From Spirodela intermedia (lineage: Eukaryota > Streptophyta > Magnoliopsida > Alismatales > Araceae), in NCBI GenBank assembly GCA_902729315.2, contig LR746269.1, positions 4,756,501 through 4,820,500 on the forward strand: a stretch of DNA of 64,000 nucleotides, given 5' to 3'. How positions within the stretch are numbered: the first letter of the stretch is position 1; the number at the start of each line of letters is the position of its first letter. A program made the position numbers and the translations under genes. Shown in pieces: positions 32,341-45,790 of this stretch. The notes under the pieces were generated by a model. The model was given only the letters and a program-made list of their open reading frames with translations, made no database searches and was not told the origin of the DNA.

Positions 32341-34097
32341 AGAAATATTATTTTTGGGAAAAAATTTCTAATTTTTATTTTATTTTGGCTGAAAGTATGT
32401 CAAGGTATATGAAGCACATGAATTTATGCTAAATTTGAAAAGAATGTCATGAAATTTACCTTGGGATACAAATATATTTTGATGGCCATAGATCATCGTA
32501 TATGATCTAAGAGTTGTCAAGCTGAAGACACTAAATTCAACACTACATAGGAGGCAACCCATAGTTTTTATTTCATTCTTTTTTTTGTTTAAGTTTTGTC
32601 TTTCTTAGAATTTCGCACTATTTGTTTCTACATTTGTTTTTTTTTTTCAAAAAAAAATACAAGAGGAATGTAAGATGAAGTAAAAAATCAAAAATGACAT
32701 TGAGGTGGTCTTTCCGAGCTTTATCATCTATGAAAATACTTTCAGTGCTTAACTTTACATATATGCATGCTTCACTTGAAAATTATAGTTTTTGTATATT
32801 CCGTTCTAATTCTTCTGTGTCATTGAAGACATTGTAATTTTTAAGTTGGAGGGTAAATTATTAAGTCTTAATTTATGCTGTAGGACGATCAAGAACATGT
32901 GTTTATATTTATTTTCATGCTCACCTAGAAAAAAAATTAAAAAAATCAGAAAAACTACAGCATTTGTTTTCTGGTTTTTGTCAGAAACAATAGAAAATAA
33001 TTCACAAACTGACAAAAATAGCAAAGAAAAAACAACCTAAAATTTGAAATTCTAGAAACCCTTTTCTCACATTTCAATCCCCTAGACATATATTGTTGAA
33101 ATTTGAAATTACAGTTATAAAGAGGATAGTTTTGATTTATTTTTGACAAATTTATTATTGCTGAAAATAGAACTAAAAATAGAAAGTAGAACTATGAGAA
33201 CTATCTAATTTACAAATTTCTTATATCATATTACATGCACAAAAAATTAAATCAATTAGATTGATTGATACCAAAAGATACTAGGAAGACTATTGCTAAG
33301 TTAAAAAAATAATTTAGTAGCATGAAATGTTAGAATACTCGTTGAATACATGATAGATAACAAGGATTTGATTTTACAGATTTTCACTTCATGATCTTGA
33401 TGGATAGTATTTACTTGATGTGAAAATTTGATTGATCATTTGAGTTTAATAGAGATTTTTATACCTTGATCTATAAGACTTGGAGAAATCACTTATTTCG
33501 AAAAAAAAAAAAAGAGCAATGTGAAAAATCTGAAAACAAAAAGTACACATGGAGGGTGTGAGACATCATTCTCATTATCCAAAATTGTCTATAGAAAAAC
33601 ACTTGCTGTAAAATAAGTAGATAATGAAAAAGTCCTAAAAATAAAAAGTACACATGAAGGGTGTGAGACATCATTCTTATTGTCAAAATTTGTCTACAAG
33701 AAAAGCTACTTATCCACTATACAAAAACAAAATAGAAGAAATATAATGTAAACTTTAAAAATCAAGTCATGGAAAAAAGAAAATGTAGGATCAATATTAT
33801 TATTAGATGAGTATTGATAATTGGAACATCTTGTGAATTATATATATGAGTGAAGAAGTGATAAAGATGTGAATAAAAGAAGTTAAGTTTTGATTATTAT
33901 TCCAAGGAGAGCTTAAACATTTAAGTGCTTGACATCATTCTTAAATACTTGATATAAGACTCTAAAGTATTTAGAGGTGAATCATTTCTAATTATATTTT
34001 TTATATATATACTGAAATATAATATTTTGAGATTTATAAATTTTTATTTTTAAAATTTCATTGCTGAGAGACTATCAATGATTTAAGTTGGAGGTTA
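32341..34097 (+). mobile_element. G: end of ORF2 and 3' leader of an old gag-ORF2 element (plus)
   Basis: Starts inside the last part of ORF2 (the coding equivalent of FWEDFVNF onward), passes the natural ORF2 end with KYILMAIDH (about 32466-32500) and its stop, then GGAGGCAACCCAT (32550), an internal polypurine tract (32841-32855), the two GTACACATGGAGGGTGTG repeats (33540 and 33643, second copy with one change), and the terminal tract at 34083-34097. Everything upstream of this point in the element is missing. Confidence 0.8.
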
Positions 34098-35425
34098 GGA
34101 TAAGTCTTCATTATCATGAGTTAATAATTAATAAATAATATAATTTTAGCCTTAACTCATGATAAATAAACTTGTATTTATTTAAATTGTGAAAAGTGGT
34201 TTTGAGTTGATTAATGTGAATTTTTGGCTAATTATTTTATTTTATCTGATTTTATATAATTTTATAATCTTTTATTGAGATAAATGAAGAAAAAGAAAAT
34301 AAAATAAAAAGATAGAAAAAGCGGGGGACTCACCAACCAACCGGGTCCGCAAATGGGTCAGAAGTGTAGTCAGGGTGGAGCCACAACTAGGGGCTTGAGC
34401 AGCTATGGATCGAGGGGGGCACGTGTGCGTCACTCCCCTTTCACGTCACCGGTGGCCAACTGACTGTGGGGCAATGAGTGGTCGTACACACGCGAGAAAG
34501 GGACTCATTGCTTTTAAATGTGACATTAGTATATATATGTCTCAACATTCGGTGTATAACTGATGTGGGACTAAACTGGCGGTCACACTATCCTTGGAAT
34601 GTTTCGATGATTATAATTCTGAAAATACCCTTATTTATAACAATGAGATACCATGACTACGTCACTTTATAAGGGTATTTGAGTACTTATTCACTCTCTC
34701 TCATATAAGCAGGTGATTGGCACGAATTTGAATCCAACTAGAGCCAAAATTTGTATTTTTATCTAATTAAATTGTGACTTTTCTGCAGATCACTAGTGAA
34801 GGATTAAGCCGCCAAAATCATTCGATCATTAACGAAAATCTCGTCATTGAGATTCGTAAAGTATTGCTACTAAACTTATTGAACGATTTAGAATAAAAGG
34901 ATTACAAACCTATCGAGTAAATCATCTCCGATTGATCGACAAACAAGCCGTCATCAAGAAGATAATGATTTGTCTAAAGACAAGTCGCCACCTCTTGAGA
35001 GCGTACCAGGTGTAATGAAGAGCCTCTTCTTCTTGTGCAAACCTAACACATGAAATTCCAACGATCACTATTACAAGGTCGAAACTCTATCTTTCTTACT
35101 TTCAGTTTAATTTTTACTTCATTAAGTGATAATTTATGTGATTTAAATTTTCTAAACTACTCTTTATTCAATTACAATTCTTTCAGCTTTTACAGATCTT
35201 AATTTTATCAATTAAATCATCAATAATTATTTATGTAAGAATTGTCGGGTGGAGCACTATTTCTGCCCAATTTGCATTCGTGGGTGCTAACGACATCTTG
35301 ATGCCTACACCCTTATTTCTTTTTTTGTGAATTTTAAATATATTTTATTTTTATTTCTTAGTCTAAAATTCATAAAAAATCATATTCTTTAAGAAAGTTT
35401 TTGAAATATTACTTACTATTACACT
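34098..35425 (+). repeat. LTR G (plus, old subfamily), 3' end lost
   Basis: Starts GGATAAGTCTTCATTATC and follows the LTR, with the extra segment at about 34590-34710, until ATTACTTACTATTACAC, after which the last 200 or so bases of a normal LTR are absent. It may be the 3' LTR of the same element as F, but no TSD can confirm this. Confidence 0.75.
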
Positions 35426-35452
35426 AATGGGCGCATGATGAGGTAGAGGAGC

Positions 35453-37079
35453 TGATAAGTCTTCATTATCATGAGTTAATAATTAAGAAATAATATAGTT
35501 TTAGCCTTAACTCATGATAAATAGACTTATATTTGTGTTAAAGTGTGAAAAGTGGTTTTTAGTTGATTAACGTGAATTTTTGGGTAATTATGTGATTTTA
35601 TACGAATTTCTATGATTTTTATAGTTTTACTTTTGAGATAAATGAAGAAAAAGAAATAAAAAAAAATATATAGCAAAATAGGGGGGACCCGTCAGCCAGC
35701 CGAGCTTGCAAGCGGGTCGGAAGTGCAATCAAGGAAGAGCCGCGAGCAGGGGCTCGAGCAGCTAGGACTGATAGGGGCACATGTGTGCCACTCCCCTTCC
35801 ACGTCATTAGTGACCAGCCGGCTATGGGGCAAGGAGTGGTCGTACACGCGCAAGAAAGGGACTTGATTCTAAATGTAATATTACTATATATTCGCTAGAA
35901 ACTTCAGCACACAAGTGATGTGAGACTAAACTCGCGTCACACCTCCCCCAGAAAAGGCGGGCAACCAACGTGGGTTCGAATCCTCCTAGAGCCAAACTTA
36001 TATTTTTTATTTGATTATCGCGACTTTCCTACAGATCACCGGTGAAGGATTAAGCAACTAGAATTGCTGGATCATCGGTGAAAATCTCGTCAACGCGATT
36101 CGCAGAGCATTGTTGCTAAAATTGCTAAACGATTCACGATAAAAGGATCGCAAATCCATCGAGTAAAGCATCTCCGATTGATCGATGAACAAGCCGTCGT
36201 CGGGAAGAGGACGATCCACCGGGAGATGAGTCGCCACCTCTTGAGAGCGTACCGAATGCGATGAAGAGCCTCTTCTTACTGCGCAGACATAAGGATGAAG
36301 CTCCCTAACATGCGCCCCACCTCTATCTAGCTCCTCTTTATTGGGTGACAATCGTCGGAGAGCCGTTTTTTCGCTCCACCGGGTGACAATCGTCAGAGAC
36401 GATTCGATGACCCATTTCATTGATCTCTAGACTTCACAAAGAGATCTAGAGATTGACCATGTCGTTCTTGTCTAAGGAGAACCTTCGAGGCCATGGACAC
36501 TACACGACAATCCTTCCGAATGCTCAAGATTCCGGTGCATCACCGACGTATCGCCGGCGCAACGCTGGAACTCTATTTTCCTACTTTTAACTTACTTTCC
36601 GCTTCATTTAGTGATAATTTGTGTGATTTAAATTTACCAAGATATACTTCATTCAATTACGATTCTTCTGGTATTTACAGATCTTAATTTGATCAATTAA
36701 ATCGTCTGTAATCGCTTACGTAAGAATCGCTGGATGGAACTCTGTTTTCACCTGATTCGCATTCGCCAGGCACTAACATCATCCTAACGTCTGCACCCTT
36801 ATTTTTCTTTTTTTTGAATTTTAAATATATTTCCTTTTCATTTCCTAGTATAAAATTCATAAAAAATAGTATTCTTTGAGAAAACTTCTGAATAATTACC
36901 AGATATTATATTACATCCCTGTGATTGACCTAGAAAATTATCGCTATTTTTAAAAGTTTTATTGAATTATAATTGATATATTTGTTTAGAAATACTTCTA
37001 AATATCTGAAAAATCATATTTTCTAGTTTTATAAATTTTCAATTTACATGATTTACTATACAATGACTAAGTCACGTCA
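35453..37079 (+). repeat. Solo LTR H (plus), TSD GGAGC/GGAGT
   Basis: 1627 bp, TGATAAGTC to GTCACGTCA, no internal region. Flanks are GGAGC (35448-35452) and GGAGT (37080-37084), a 5-bp duplication with one C/T difference. Short LTR subfamily with well-kept GGTTCGAATCC near 35974. Confidence 0.88.
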
Positions 37080-37084
37080 GGAGT

Positions 37085-39385
37085 ACCTTGCTAAGTAGAC
37101 CTCACTACAACAATGATGTTACATTCTTCTTCAATAGCCCATGAAGAAACACCTACTTTAATGATGAGGACAAGAAGCTATAACATGATGCAGTTCTAAG
37201 TCATTATTATAATCATCAATCAATTTTAATAATTTATAGAACTAGATTCACCAAAAAATATATATATATATATATAGTGGTGAGCTAGGTCGTCTCCTCA
37301 TGGAAGGCTTTTAAAAATCTTTTTATTCTCTAATTTAAAGAATTATAAAATTGATTAGAAGATTTAAATTGTTATTCAAAGTAATTTATTTGAATTAAAA
37401 TCAGTAAATTAAATATGCTTTGGAATGATAAAATACAAGAGAAACAAGTAAAGAAATGATTAAACCTAAGAAAATAAAATTATTTCACAGATCAAACAAG
37501 AAAATAATGAAAACTATATTAAAAATCAAACTTACAACCCTTAGAATGCATGGCTTGATGTCAACCTCTAGGTAGTGCTTCTTAGTCTTGCATCCAATTC
37601 AACGGAATGGATTTAAGGTGAAAAGGGTAGAGGAGAATAATCAAAATCAACAATGCACTCTTCAAATTCTTATTTTTCCATGAGAAAGGAGAACAATGTT
37701 TTCTCTCAGGAACAACCCAAGAACGACTCAGAAAAAGGGGCCCTTTCTCTCTCCTCCCCCTCCTTTTTGTACCCCAGATCTGCAAATCATATTTTATGTT
37801 TTAACTTCTTATTTTTTTGCCATATTTTTCTGATTTTTTCTCCAATTTTTCTGACATTTTCTCATTTTCTCACGCGGGAACAATCGATATTATCTATTTA
37901 CTAAATGATAATCAATATTTGAACATATACCCTTCTATGCGCGTGAGAGAATAATCGATATCGTCTATTTTACTAGACGATAATTGATATTTGTAAATAT
38001 ATCCTTTGAGGCATGGCTCAATGAAGATCGTTGGATCCTTGCACCGTCATTTTACTCTAAACAAGGGTGATGTGGCCCAATAATTGTTGTTAGATCTCCA
38101 TCGCCGCTCGCTGCTTTTGTGTGTGCTTTATCGAGATCTGTGTTTGCCAGATGATATGATTGCCACTGTTGGATTGGTGACTACTTTTCATGCATTGATG
38201 GCTATGATGTGGCATCTCCTAGATTGTCAGATCTGCTAGTTGACGTCGTTGGATCTTGGAGCTACTTTTTCGTATGACAGCGGTGGTAACATGGCTTCAT
38301 GCAGTGCGTCAGATCTGACCACTACTATCGCACTACCGTTAGATCTGAAAAGAATAACAAGATACATTTAGTAGATTTATGCAAGTGTTACCATATATAA
38401 TAATGATGGCCTCTAACTATATTTATTTAATGCCTAAATTTTTTAGCAAAATTTCATAATATATATTTCAATTAATTATAAAAATTTATCACAATAGTAT
38501 TTTATTTAAAAATAAAATAAATAAGAATTAAGCCTCAAGATATGAAATAAATTCTCATCAATTTTGTTTTTATTCATAAAATATCAATTTAAATTAAGAT
38601 TTAGAGAGGTTCATTTAAATAAATAAATAAATAAATAACATGATAACTTATGAAATATTTCTCAAATATGCATTATTCTCTTTGATTTGATCTCAACATG
38701 ACCCATCTTCAGTATTATCCAAAGCCATGAGACTCTCTTGAGTGCATTATCGAATGTAAACCTCTTACAATTGTCAACAACTGCACTGTGTTGTTTCTGC
38801 TCTGATACTTCCCCACTTTTTGTGTTCATGGATTGTGCAGTGTAATTGAGTCAAGAAATGATTCAGCAAGTAGATATGCTTCATTTCCTAGTATGGTTTC
38901 TCAATCAAGTTAACGTAAGCATATTTTCATGTCATCCTTAGGATGAACCATTTGAATACATTTTCACTATTTTAATAGCGCGACCAAAATCATAAATGAA
39001 GGCCTATGACTTTTTGATATTTTGCGTTAAAAACATTATCTATTCATATCCGTTTAAAACAAGTGCTTATTACTATTTTAGTAACTCTCAATCTGGGATG
39101 TCCACGAGTGGGGAACATTGTATGTTCAGCATGTTTCTCCAGATTAGACATTTCAAATGAGAATGTGTTTGAGAGAATTACAGTTCTACCTTCTCTCAAG
39201 TGCATTTATCGAAGCTAAAGTAAAACTGAAAATCATTCTCATGATATTTCAACTTTTAAACTCTTTTTGTCTACATAATACATTGACTTTGGAAAGCTTG
39301 AAACCACTTCAAGAACTTTTGGAAATGGAAGAATCAAGAACACCCAAAGAGAATGAGAAAGAAGCCATAGTCCTTGACACGCAAC
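37085..39385. other. Intergenic AT-rich DNA
   Basis: No gene recognised. It contains an (AT)n run near 37258, a tandem pair of hairpin-bearing repeats of about 70 bp (37868-38005), a stretch rich in GTTGGATC and AGATCT words (38020-38350) and an (AAAT)n run near 38620. Confidence 0.55.
37868..38005. repeat. Two imperfect tandem copies of about 70 bp with hairpins
   Basis: Each copy reads CACGCG/GCGCGTGA, then AATCGATAT, CTATTT, and GATAATCAATATT or a variant. The second contains a perfect hairpin ATCGTCTA/TAGACGAT (about 37957-37980). Confidence 0.65.
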
Positions 39386-39389
39386 TGAT

Positions 39390-39665
39390 GTGGTAGCAAT
39401 ATACTCAACTTCACACGAGGACAAAACCATCATTTTCTGCTTTTGTGAGGCCCAACTAGTCACCGATGTTCCTAAGAAAAATACTTGCCCTAAAGTACTT
39501 CTTCAATCATCAATATCACTGCCATAATTACTATCCCTATAGCCGATTACATTTACCTCATTTTGACCCTTCTCATAGACCAGACCATTATCAATTGTAC
39601 CCTTTACCTATCTGAGAATCTTTTTGCAGCCAAGAGATGCTCTGAGATGGGATTCTGATAACATA
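39390..39665 (-). pseudogene. Ty1/copia RNase H domain relic
   Basis: On the minus strand the sequence reads KGTIDNGLVYEKGQNEV, GYRDSNYGSDIDD, STLGQVFFLGTSVTSWAS, QKQKMMVLSSCEVEYIAT, SVACQ. This is the end of copia pol (RNase H, which removes RNA from the RNA-DNA hybrid), with the conserved Asp of YRDSNY and Glu of CEVEY in place. Stops and a frameshift (near 39600-39620) and abrupt loss of similarity after SVACQGLWL (39390) show a relic. No matching LTRs were found. Confidence 0.85.
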
Positions 39666-39699
39666 CAAATTCTACATGTTAAGTATGACATAATTTGGA

Positions 39700-41837
39700 C
39701 AATTAATGCTTAATTTTATGCAAAATTAAATTTAACTATACATAAAATAACTGAAGCATAATTTATGATAAATTTTCTAAATACATGCTTAATTTTTTGA
39801 ATTTCCCATATTTTCCATAGCATGTGTATTTATTTATTTATATGATTCACTTGAATATTAATTATCAAAAAAATCAGTTGATGTTTAAATTATGAATTAA
39901 ATATTTTATAATGATTTAATATGATCAAAGTAATTTTCCTCAATTTAAGAGATTTTTCGGATTTTTTTAGTATTATAAGATTTATTTCAAGTTTAAATAA
40001 ATATTCTAAAGGTTTTTCTATTTTTCTAAAATTTTCTATTAAATCCGAATTAATATCAGTGTTTGACTCATGATTATTTACATTATAAAACATCATCCAT
40101 ATAATTTTTATGATTTATTATGCATCTCTTAAGCCCTAAGTCAACTCATGTATAAATGAGTTTAGATTTACCATGTTGATTTCTCCCTTATGCCTAATTT
40201 ATTATATTTATTTGTTTAAGGGGTAATGGGCTTTATTTTAATATTATGTTTCAGGTCATATTAGGCCCATGGGCCAGCTGGACAGCCAACATTAATTAAG
40301 GAGGAGGCCCAACAAGAAGGAGGCGTTTTCTCTCCCCTCAAATTAAGGAAACTGCCCACTTAAGGTGGGCGGTTCATTTCTTCCTTAATTAGAGGGAGGG
40401 GTATGTGGCACCATCTGATCAGCCACGCCCCTCTCCCTCATTAAACAACCCTTGGGACTATCTCCGCCCATCAATCAGCCCAATCCAATGGCTGAGATAA
40501 GTCCTAGGGTGAGGGAAGGTGGGGAGACATCGTAGCAGCCGCCCACCTCCCATAGGCTGCCCTTGGAGAGAGAAATCTAATCCAAGGGCTGTGCACTCTC
40601 CACCATGATCTAAGGGCTGAGAATGGGCACGACCAAGGGGAGAATAAAGATCCATCTAAATGAGAGAGAAGGCATTACGTTCATAGGAGAGGGGTGCCCA
40701 AGAGGGAGAAGAGGAGATCTCTATGAACTTCACTCCTTGAGCCAATCCAGGAACTCCAAGGAGGGATCCGTTTGAGCACTCCAAACAACATACAGAAGAC
40801 ATCTTTTATGTATTTGGTTCTTTCTTTATGTATTACATTTTATTTTGAATGAATGAGTTTTATTTTCTTATTTTCTCTTTTTCTTGAGACCCTCTTGGTG
40901 AGAAAGAGTTGATTTGGTTGAAGAGTAGGTAGGAATTCGATTCTATGATCTCTAGAGTGACACTAAGTTGATCATGGGATAGAATCCAATCCTTCTACCC
41001 TTCTCCTGCTTCTCTTGATGTAAGTGGATCTCTTGATTTATCAAGATTGAACACATTTCTAAGAGTGAACAAGGTAGGGTAGATTTAGGATACTTTAGAT
41101 CCTTCTTTTGATCATTCTCCTCAATGTTGTTTTGCTTATTTGATTCATCAAAGTTGAGCATTCATTGGAAGTAGAGAGAGATAAGGAGAGGTTAGGAAGT
41201 AATTTAGGAGTAGATTAATCTACTTTAGTCTTTCTATTGATCTCCTAGGTGACATAAGAAGATCTAGGAAGATTAGACTTTTTATTTATGCATATTAGGG
41301 TTCAGAAATTCACAATCATCTCAAATTTCACAATTTATTTCTCACCTGATTTTCCTTCTCTTGGTGACTGAAAAATCAGTAAAAGAAGATTCATGTATTT
41401 CCCCTTTAGTGTGCCTAAGTCAACTCTCTTCTATCTCCTCATCTCATTCTTCATCAAAAATTCAATCTTGATTACAAGTTAAATCTCATCTTAGTTTAGA
41501 CAACTCCTTGTGGTTCACCTTTGATACTCCTTAAATTATACTCATTAGTATCATTAGGAAGACATATGAACATTATTAATTTTATTTTTGACACTCTTTA
41601 ATTACGACATTTTGGAGCAATCATATTCTCCATAAATCTACTCAGTAAACCTATTGAGAAAATTAAATCTAGTTGAGTATGAGTCAAATACCTCAGGCTC
41701 CTAATGATGCTTTGAAATTGAGTTGGGTCTACACTCGAGCCTCTCCCTTCTTATTGAATTTGACTCGAACTTATAGAGGAGTCTTTGAGGAATTATAGTT
41801 TTCAAGTTCTTTAAGCTCAAGAATTCTACTTGTATAT
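39700..41837. other. Intergenic; possibly an old LTR at 40150-41600
   Basis: No gene recognised. A GC-richer stretch (40250-40640) followed by AT-rich DNA and a CCTTGTGGTTCACC phrase (41505), similar to the CTTGAGGATCGACCC motif near the ends of other LTRs here, suggests a decayed LTR. No ends or TSD could be fixed. Confidence 0.35.
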
Positions 41838-43173
41838 TAATAAGTCTTCATTATCATGAATTAATAATTAATAAATAATATAATGTTAGTCTTAACTCAT
41901 AATAAATAGACTTATATTTATGATAAATTGTGAAAAGTGGTTTCTATTTGGTTAATATGATTTTTTGGCTAATTATGTGATTTTATATAAATTTATATAA
42001 TTTTTATAATCCTATTTTTGAGATATATGAAGAAAAATAAAATAAAATAAAAACATAGAAAAAAGGAGGGACCTGCCGACCAGCCGGGCCTACAAGTAGG
42101 TCGGAAGTGCAGTCAGGTAGAGCTATGAGCAAGGGCTCAAGCTGCTAAAGATGAATCAATAGGGGACACATGTGCATCACTTCCCTTCCATATCACTAGT
42201 GGCTAGTCAAGTATAGGGTAAGGAGTGGTCATACACACGTGAGAAAGGGACTCATTGTTTCTCAAAACTAACATTACTATATATTCATCTCAAAATTCAA
42301 TGTATAATTAATGTAGGACTAAATCGTGGCCACACCTTTCCTGAAATAATTTTATTATTTTTCTACCTCAAATACTCCTCATTTATCAAAAGGAGGTCTC
42401 TAATGATGTCACTTTATAAGGGTATTTTTATACTTATTTCACTCTCTCTCGTATAGGCGAACAACTGACACGGGTTTGTATCTTATTAGAGCTAAAACTC
42501 ATATTTTTTATCTGATTAAATCATAATTTTCTTGTAGATCACTACTAAAAGATTAAGTCAGAATCACTCAATCATAGGTGAAAATTTCATCAACACGATT
42601 TGCAGAGTATCGTTACTAAAATTGATGAACAATTCGTAATAAAAAAATTGTGAATCATGTAAATTTAAAATTTATAAAACTAGAAAATATTAATTTTTAG
42701 ATATTTAGAAGTAATTTGTGTGATTTAAATTTTTTAAACTACTCTTCATTTAATTATGATTTTTCTCACTTTTACAGATCTTAATTTGACTAATTAAATC
42801 GTCTGTAATCGCATACTTAAAAATCATCTGACAGAACTCTGTTTTCACCTAATTTGTATTCGTCGTGGTGATGACATCATCCTAACGTCTACATCTTTAT
42901 TTCCCTTTTTCATAAATTTTAAGTTATTTTATTTTCATTTCTTAGTAAAATTTATAAAAAATTATATTCTTTGATAAAAATTTAAAATATTACCTTATAT
43001 TGTATTACACCCCTATGATCAAGTTAGAAAATTTTTATTATTTTTTATTTTTTTATTAAATTATAATTAATTTATTTGTTCAAAAATACTTCTAAATATT
43101 TGAAAATTGATATTTTGTAGTTTTATAAATTTTAAATTTATGTGATTTATTATACAATGACTAAGTCACGTCA
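41838..43173 (+). repeat. 5' LTR of I (old subfamily)
   Basis: TAATAAGTC (TG decayed) to GTCACGTCA, 1336 bp. It has the extra segment (about 42335-42455) but lacks several hundred bases of the middle (break near 42660-42710). Confidence 0.85.
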
Positions 43174-43178
43174 AATTT

Positions 43179-43196
43179 TGACACCATTGCTAAGGA
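43179..43196 (+). other. Primer-binding site of I (decayed)
   Basis: TGACACCATTGCTAAGGA, the tRNA-Asp-type site with G-to-A and C-to-T changes. Confidence 0.7.
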
Positions 43197-43379
43197 TGTA
43201 TTACATAATATGTGGTATTCTTCTATTTTTCTCTTATAGTACACAAAAAAAAATTAACTCTTTTTCTTACTTTCTTCTTGTAGAAAAATTAAAAAACAAA
43301 TGAAAACGAAGAGAAGTAAGGCAAGGACTGGAGCATACTAAAGGAGGGTAATAGTTATTAAACTTTTTCCTCAAATTTA

Positions 43380-44765
43380 TTGATTTTTATGCATGATAGA
43401 AGATCTTTACATCCAAGGCTAAAAAATTCTTTCACTATTTCGTCCAAAATAAAAAATCTAAAAGAAAAATTAATTTGGATGGATCTTGAAGGAGGTACAA
43501 GTCAAATTGAGAACAATCTTACAACCATGAAAAATCATTATATCCCTAATTTATTTCAACGACCATCCAATATTAGAGTCCCATTAGCACCCACTATTAA
43601 ATTCAAAATAAATCTAAGAATTTTTCAAATGCCTCGTAATTTTCATGGATTACTTTTAGAGGAACTTTCATCAGCATTTAGAAAGATTTCATATGATCTG
43701 TGATTTAATTAATCTCCCTCAAGTTATGCGAGAAATTATTAAGATTAAATTATTTTCTCATACACTGAGAGACAAGGCTAGTTATTGGCTATCCACATTT
43801 GATAGAGAATTAACTAGTTGAAAAGATATAGAACAGGGCTTTCTCTAAAAAATTTATTCCTTAGGAAAAACTCAAAATATAAGAAAATATATTAGAGTTT
43901 TGCTCAAAAGCTAGGAGAAATCTTACATGAGATATGGAAAAAATTTAAAGATTTACTTAGAAATTGTCCTCATTATGCTATACCCAAGTAACAACTCAAT
44001 AGAATTTTTTATGATGAACTAATAGAACAACATATAAATATGATTGATTCTATATGTGGAGGAGCTTTTATGGAGAAAACTCTTGATAAGATTTATAACT
44101 TTTATGAGAATTTAAGTGAAAATTTTAGAGACTAAGCCTCTTTTGAGTTATATGAGAGGGAGAAGAAAAGAATTTATGAATTGCATCATGATGATGATTA
44201 TAATTTAAGAAATAAGATTAATCAGATTGATAAAAGATTAGAAAGAGTTGATTTATTTATTGATCATATTAGAAAGCCTCCTAACCCTCAATTTAATGTA
44301 TATAGTACATGTCCTATGTATGATGAAAAAGATCATTCTGAATTTCAATGTTATAATTTAGATCAATCATTTCAGCCTAAGTAAGAGCAAGTGCAAGTAC
44401 CTCACGATTATAGTAAAACTAGAGAATATTTTTCTAATTCTTATAATCCTAAATGGGAGGGATAATTTTCGTAGAGAGACCCAAATAATATTCAAAATCT
44501 AGAAGTACTTAGACCCAATTCAAATTCTGATTTTCATCTAAAATAAGAACACAAATTTCAAAAAAATCAGTCCTCTCAAATCCAACCTAAATTTTATAGA
44601 TATGATGTAGGAAATGAGCCAAATGATGCAGCAAAAAATGAACCAAATGATGTTGTAAAAAAAACAATTTATAGAGACTTTTGAGAATAAGAGAGAAGAG
44701 GGACAACCACCTAACCAACCCATAGAAAATTTAGAAAATTGTCTAATAGTAAGATTTCAGTAAGG
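43380..44765 (+). pseudogene. gag of I
   Basis: Starts with FMHDRRSLHPRLKNSF, then LFQRPSNIRVPLAPT, PRNFHGLLLEE, a frameshift near 43665, and DSICGGAFMEKTLD (44045). Several stops and small indels follow, ending with a decayed Met/Gln stretch (about 44600). Collinear with P1's gag throughout. Confidence 0.85.
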
Positions 44766-44769
44766 AGAG

Positions 44770-45790
44770 TTTATAAATTATTAGAGGAAATCAATGAGCC
44801 ATTAAAAGTAAATGAGAATATTAACACTGAAAATATAGTAGCAGAAAATTTAAATAAAATCATCTATTACTCACAATTGATGAATGAATATAATAAAGAT
44901 GATGAGTAGAAAGAGCCCTTAAACAAAGAAACAACAGCTGATCATGGAAAAATCATCTAAAAATTTTAGTAGAAGAGAGTAAGGATAAAAATAAAGAAAA
45001 ATAGATTTCAGGTGATGAAAAACTAGTGGATCTGGGAGATGTAGGAGACGAAATTAATAAATCTAACCAGTATGTTGTAGCCATGGAGGTTGGTAGTGAT
45101 GATGATAATACATATCATATACCAAAATTAGAAGATTACTCTTGGGAAGATGAGGAACTCGATCAGTCTAGAAATGAATAACTAGAAAAAGAGTTGATTC
45201 AATTAATGGAGAGAAACGAAAATAATGAATACAAATATAGAGATAATTTTGGAAGAAAAAATTAAAATTTTAATGAATTCATTAGATATAAGATTAAAGT
45301 AGATAACCTTCCATCCTTCAAAATCCATAGCCCATTAGAATTAAGTCTAAGCTTGAAATATTTCACTCCTCACCAATTGAACAAATATGTAAGGAAGATA
45401 AAATAAAGCAGGGGAAGATTATGCAGATAAAAGAATACATTAAGAAATGAGTGAGTAGAAGAATTAGAGATATCAATTTAGATGAAAAAAATTAGATTGG
45501 GTAAGAGCTAATTTGAAAATTATATGACCTGATCACATTTTATGGTCTGTTAATAGAAAATATTTACTAATGAATAAGAGTCTTCTAAAAGGAGATAAAA
45601 ATAAGAAAAAGTTTTTTATGAAAATATTATTTTTTAGAAAGTTTTATTAATTTCTATTTTATTTTGACTGAAAATATGTCGAGGTATATATATGAAGCAC
45701 ATGAATTTATGTTAAATCTGAAAAAAAATATCATGGAACTTATCTTGGGATACAAATATATTTTGATGGCCATAGATCATCTTATATGAT
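44770..45790 (+). pseudogene. ORF2 of I
   Basis: Collinear with P1's and A's ORF2: NKIIYYSQLMNEY (44850), the acidic stretch, ELIQLMERNENNEYKYRD (45195), the Trp-rich end and KYILMAIDHLI (45750), then TGA. Many stops and indels. Useful as a distant outgroup for measuring selection on ORF2. Confidence 0.8.

Noticed and set aside
33541-33680. A CRISPR-like pair of repeats in the 3' leaders
   Set aside because: Only two copies per element, about 103 bp apart, transmitted with the retrotransposon in a plant genome. It is not an array.
13338-35425. F and G as the two LTRs of one plus-strand element
   Set aside because: Orientation and subfamily agree, but G's LTR lacks its end, F lacks a clean start, and no TSD pair was found, so it is left as a possibility only.
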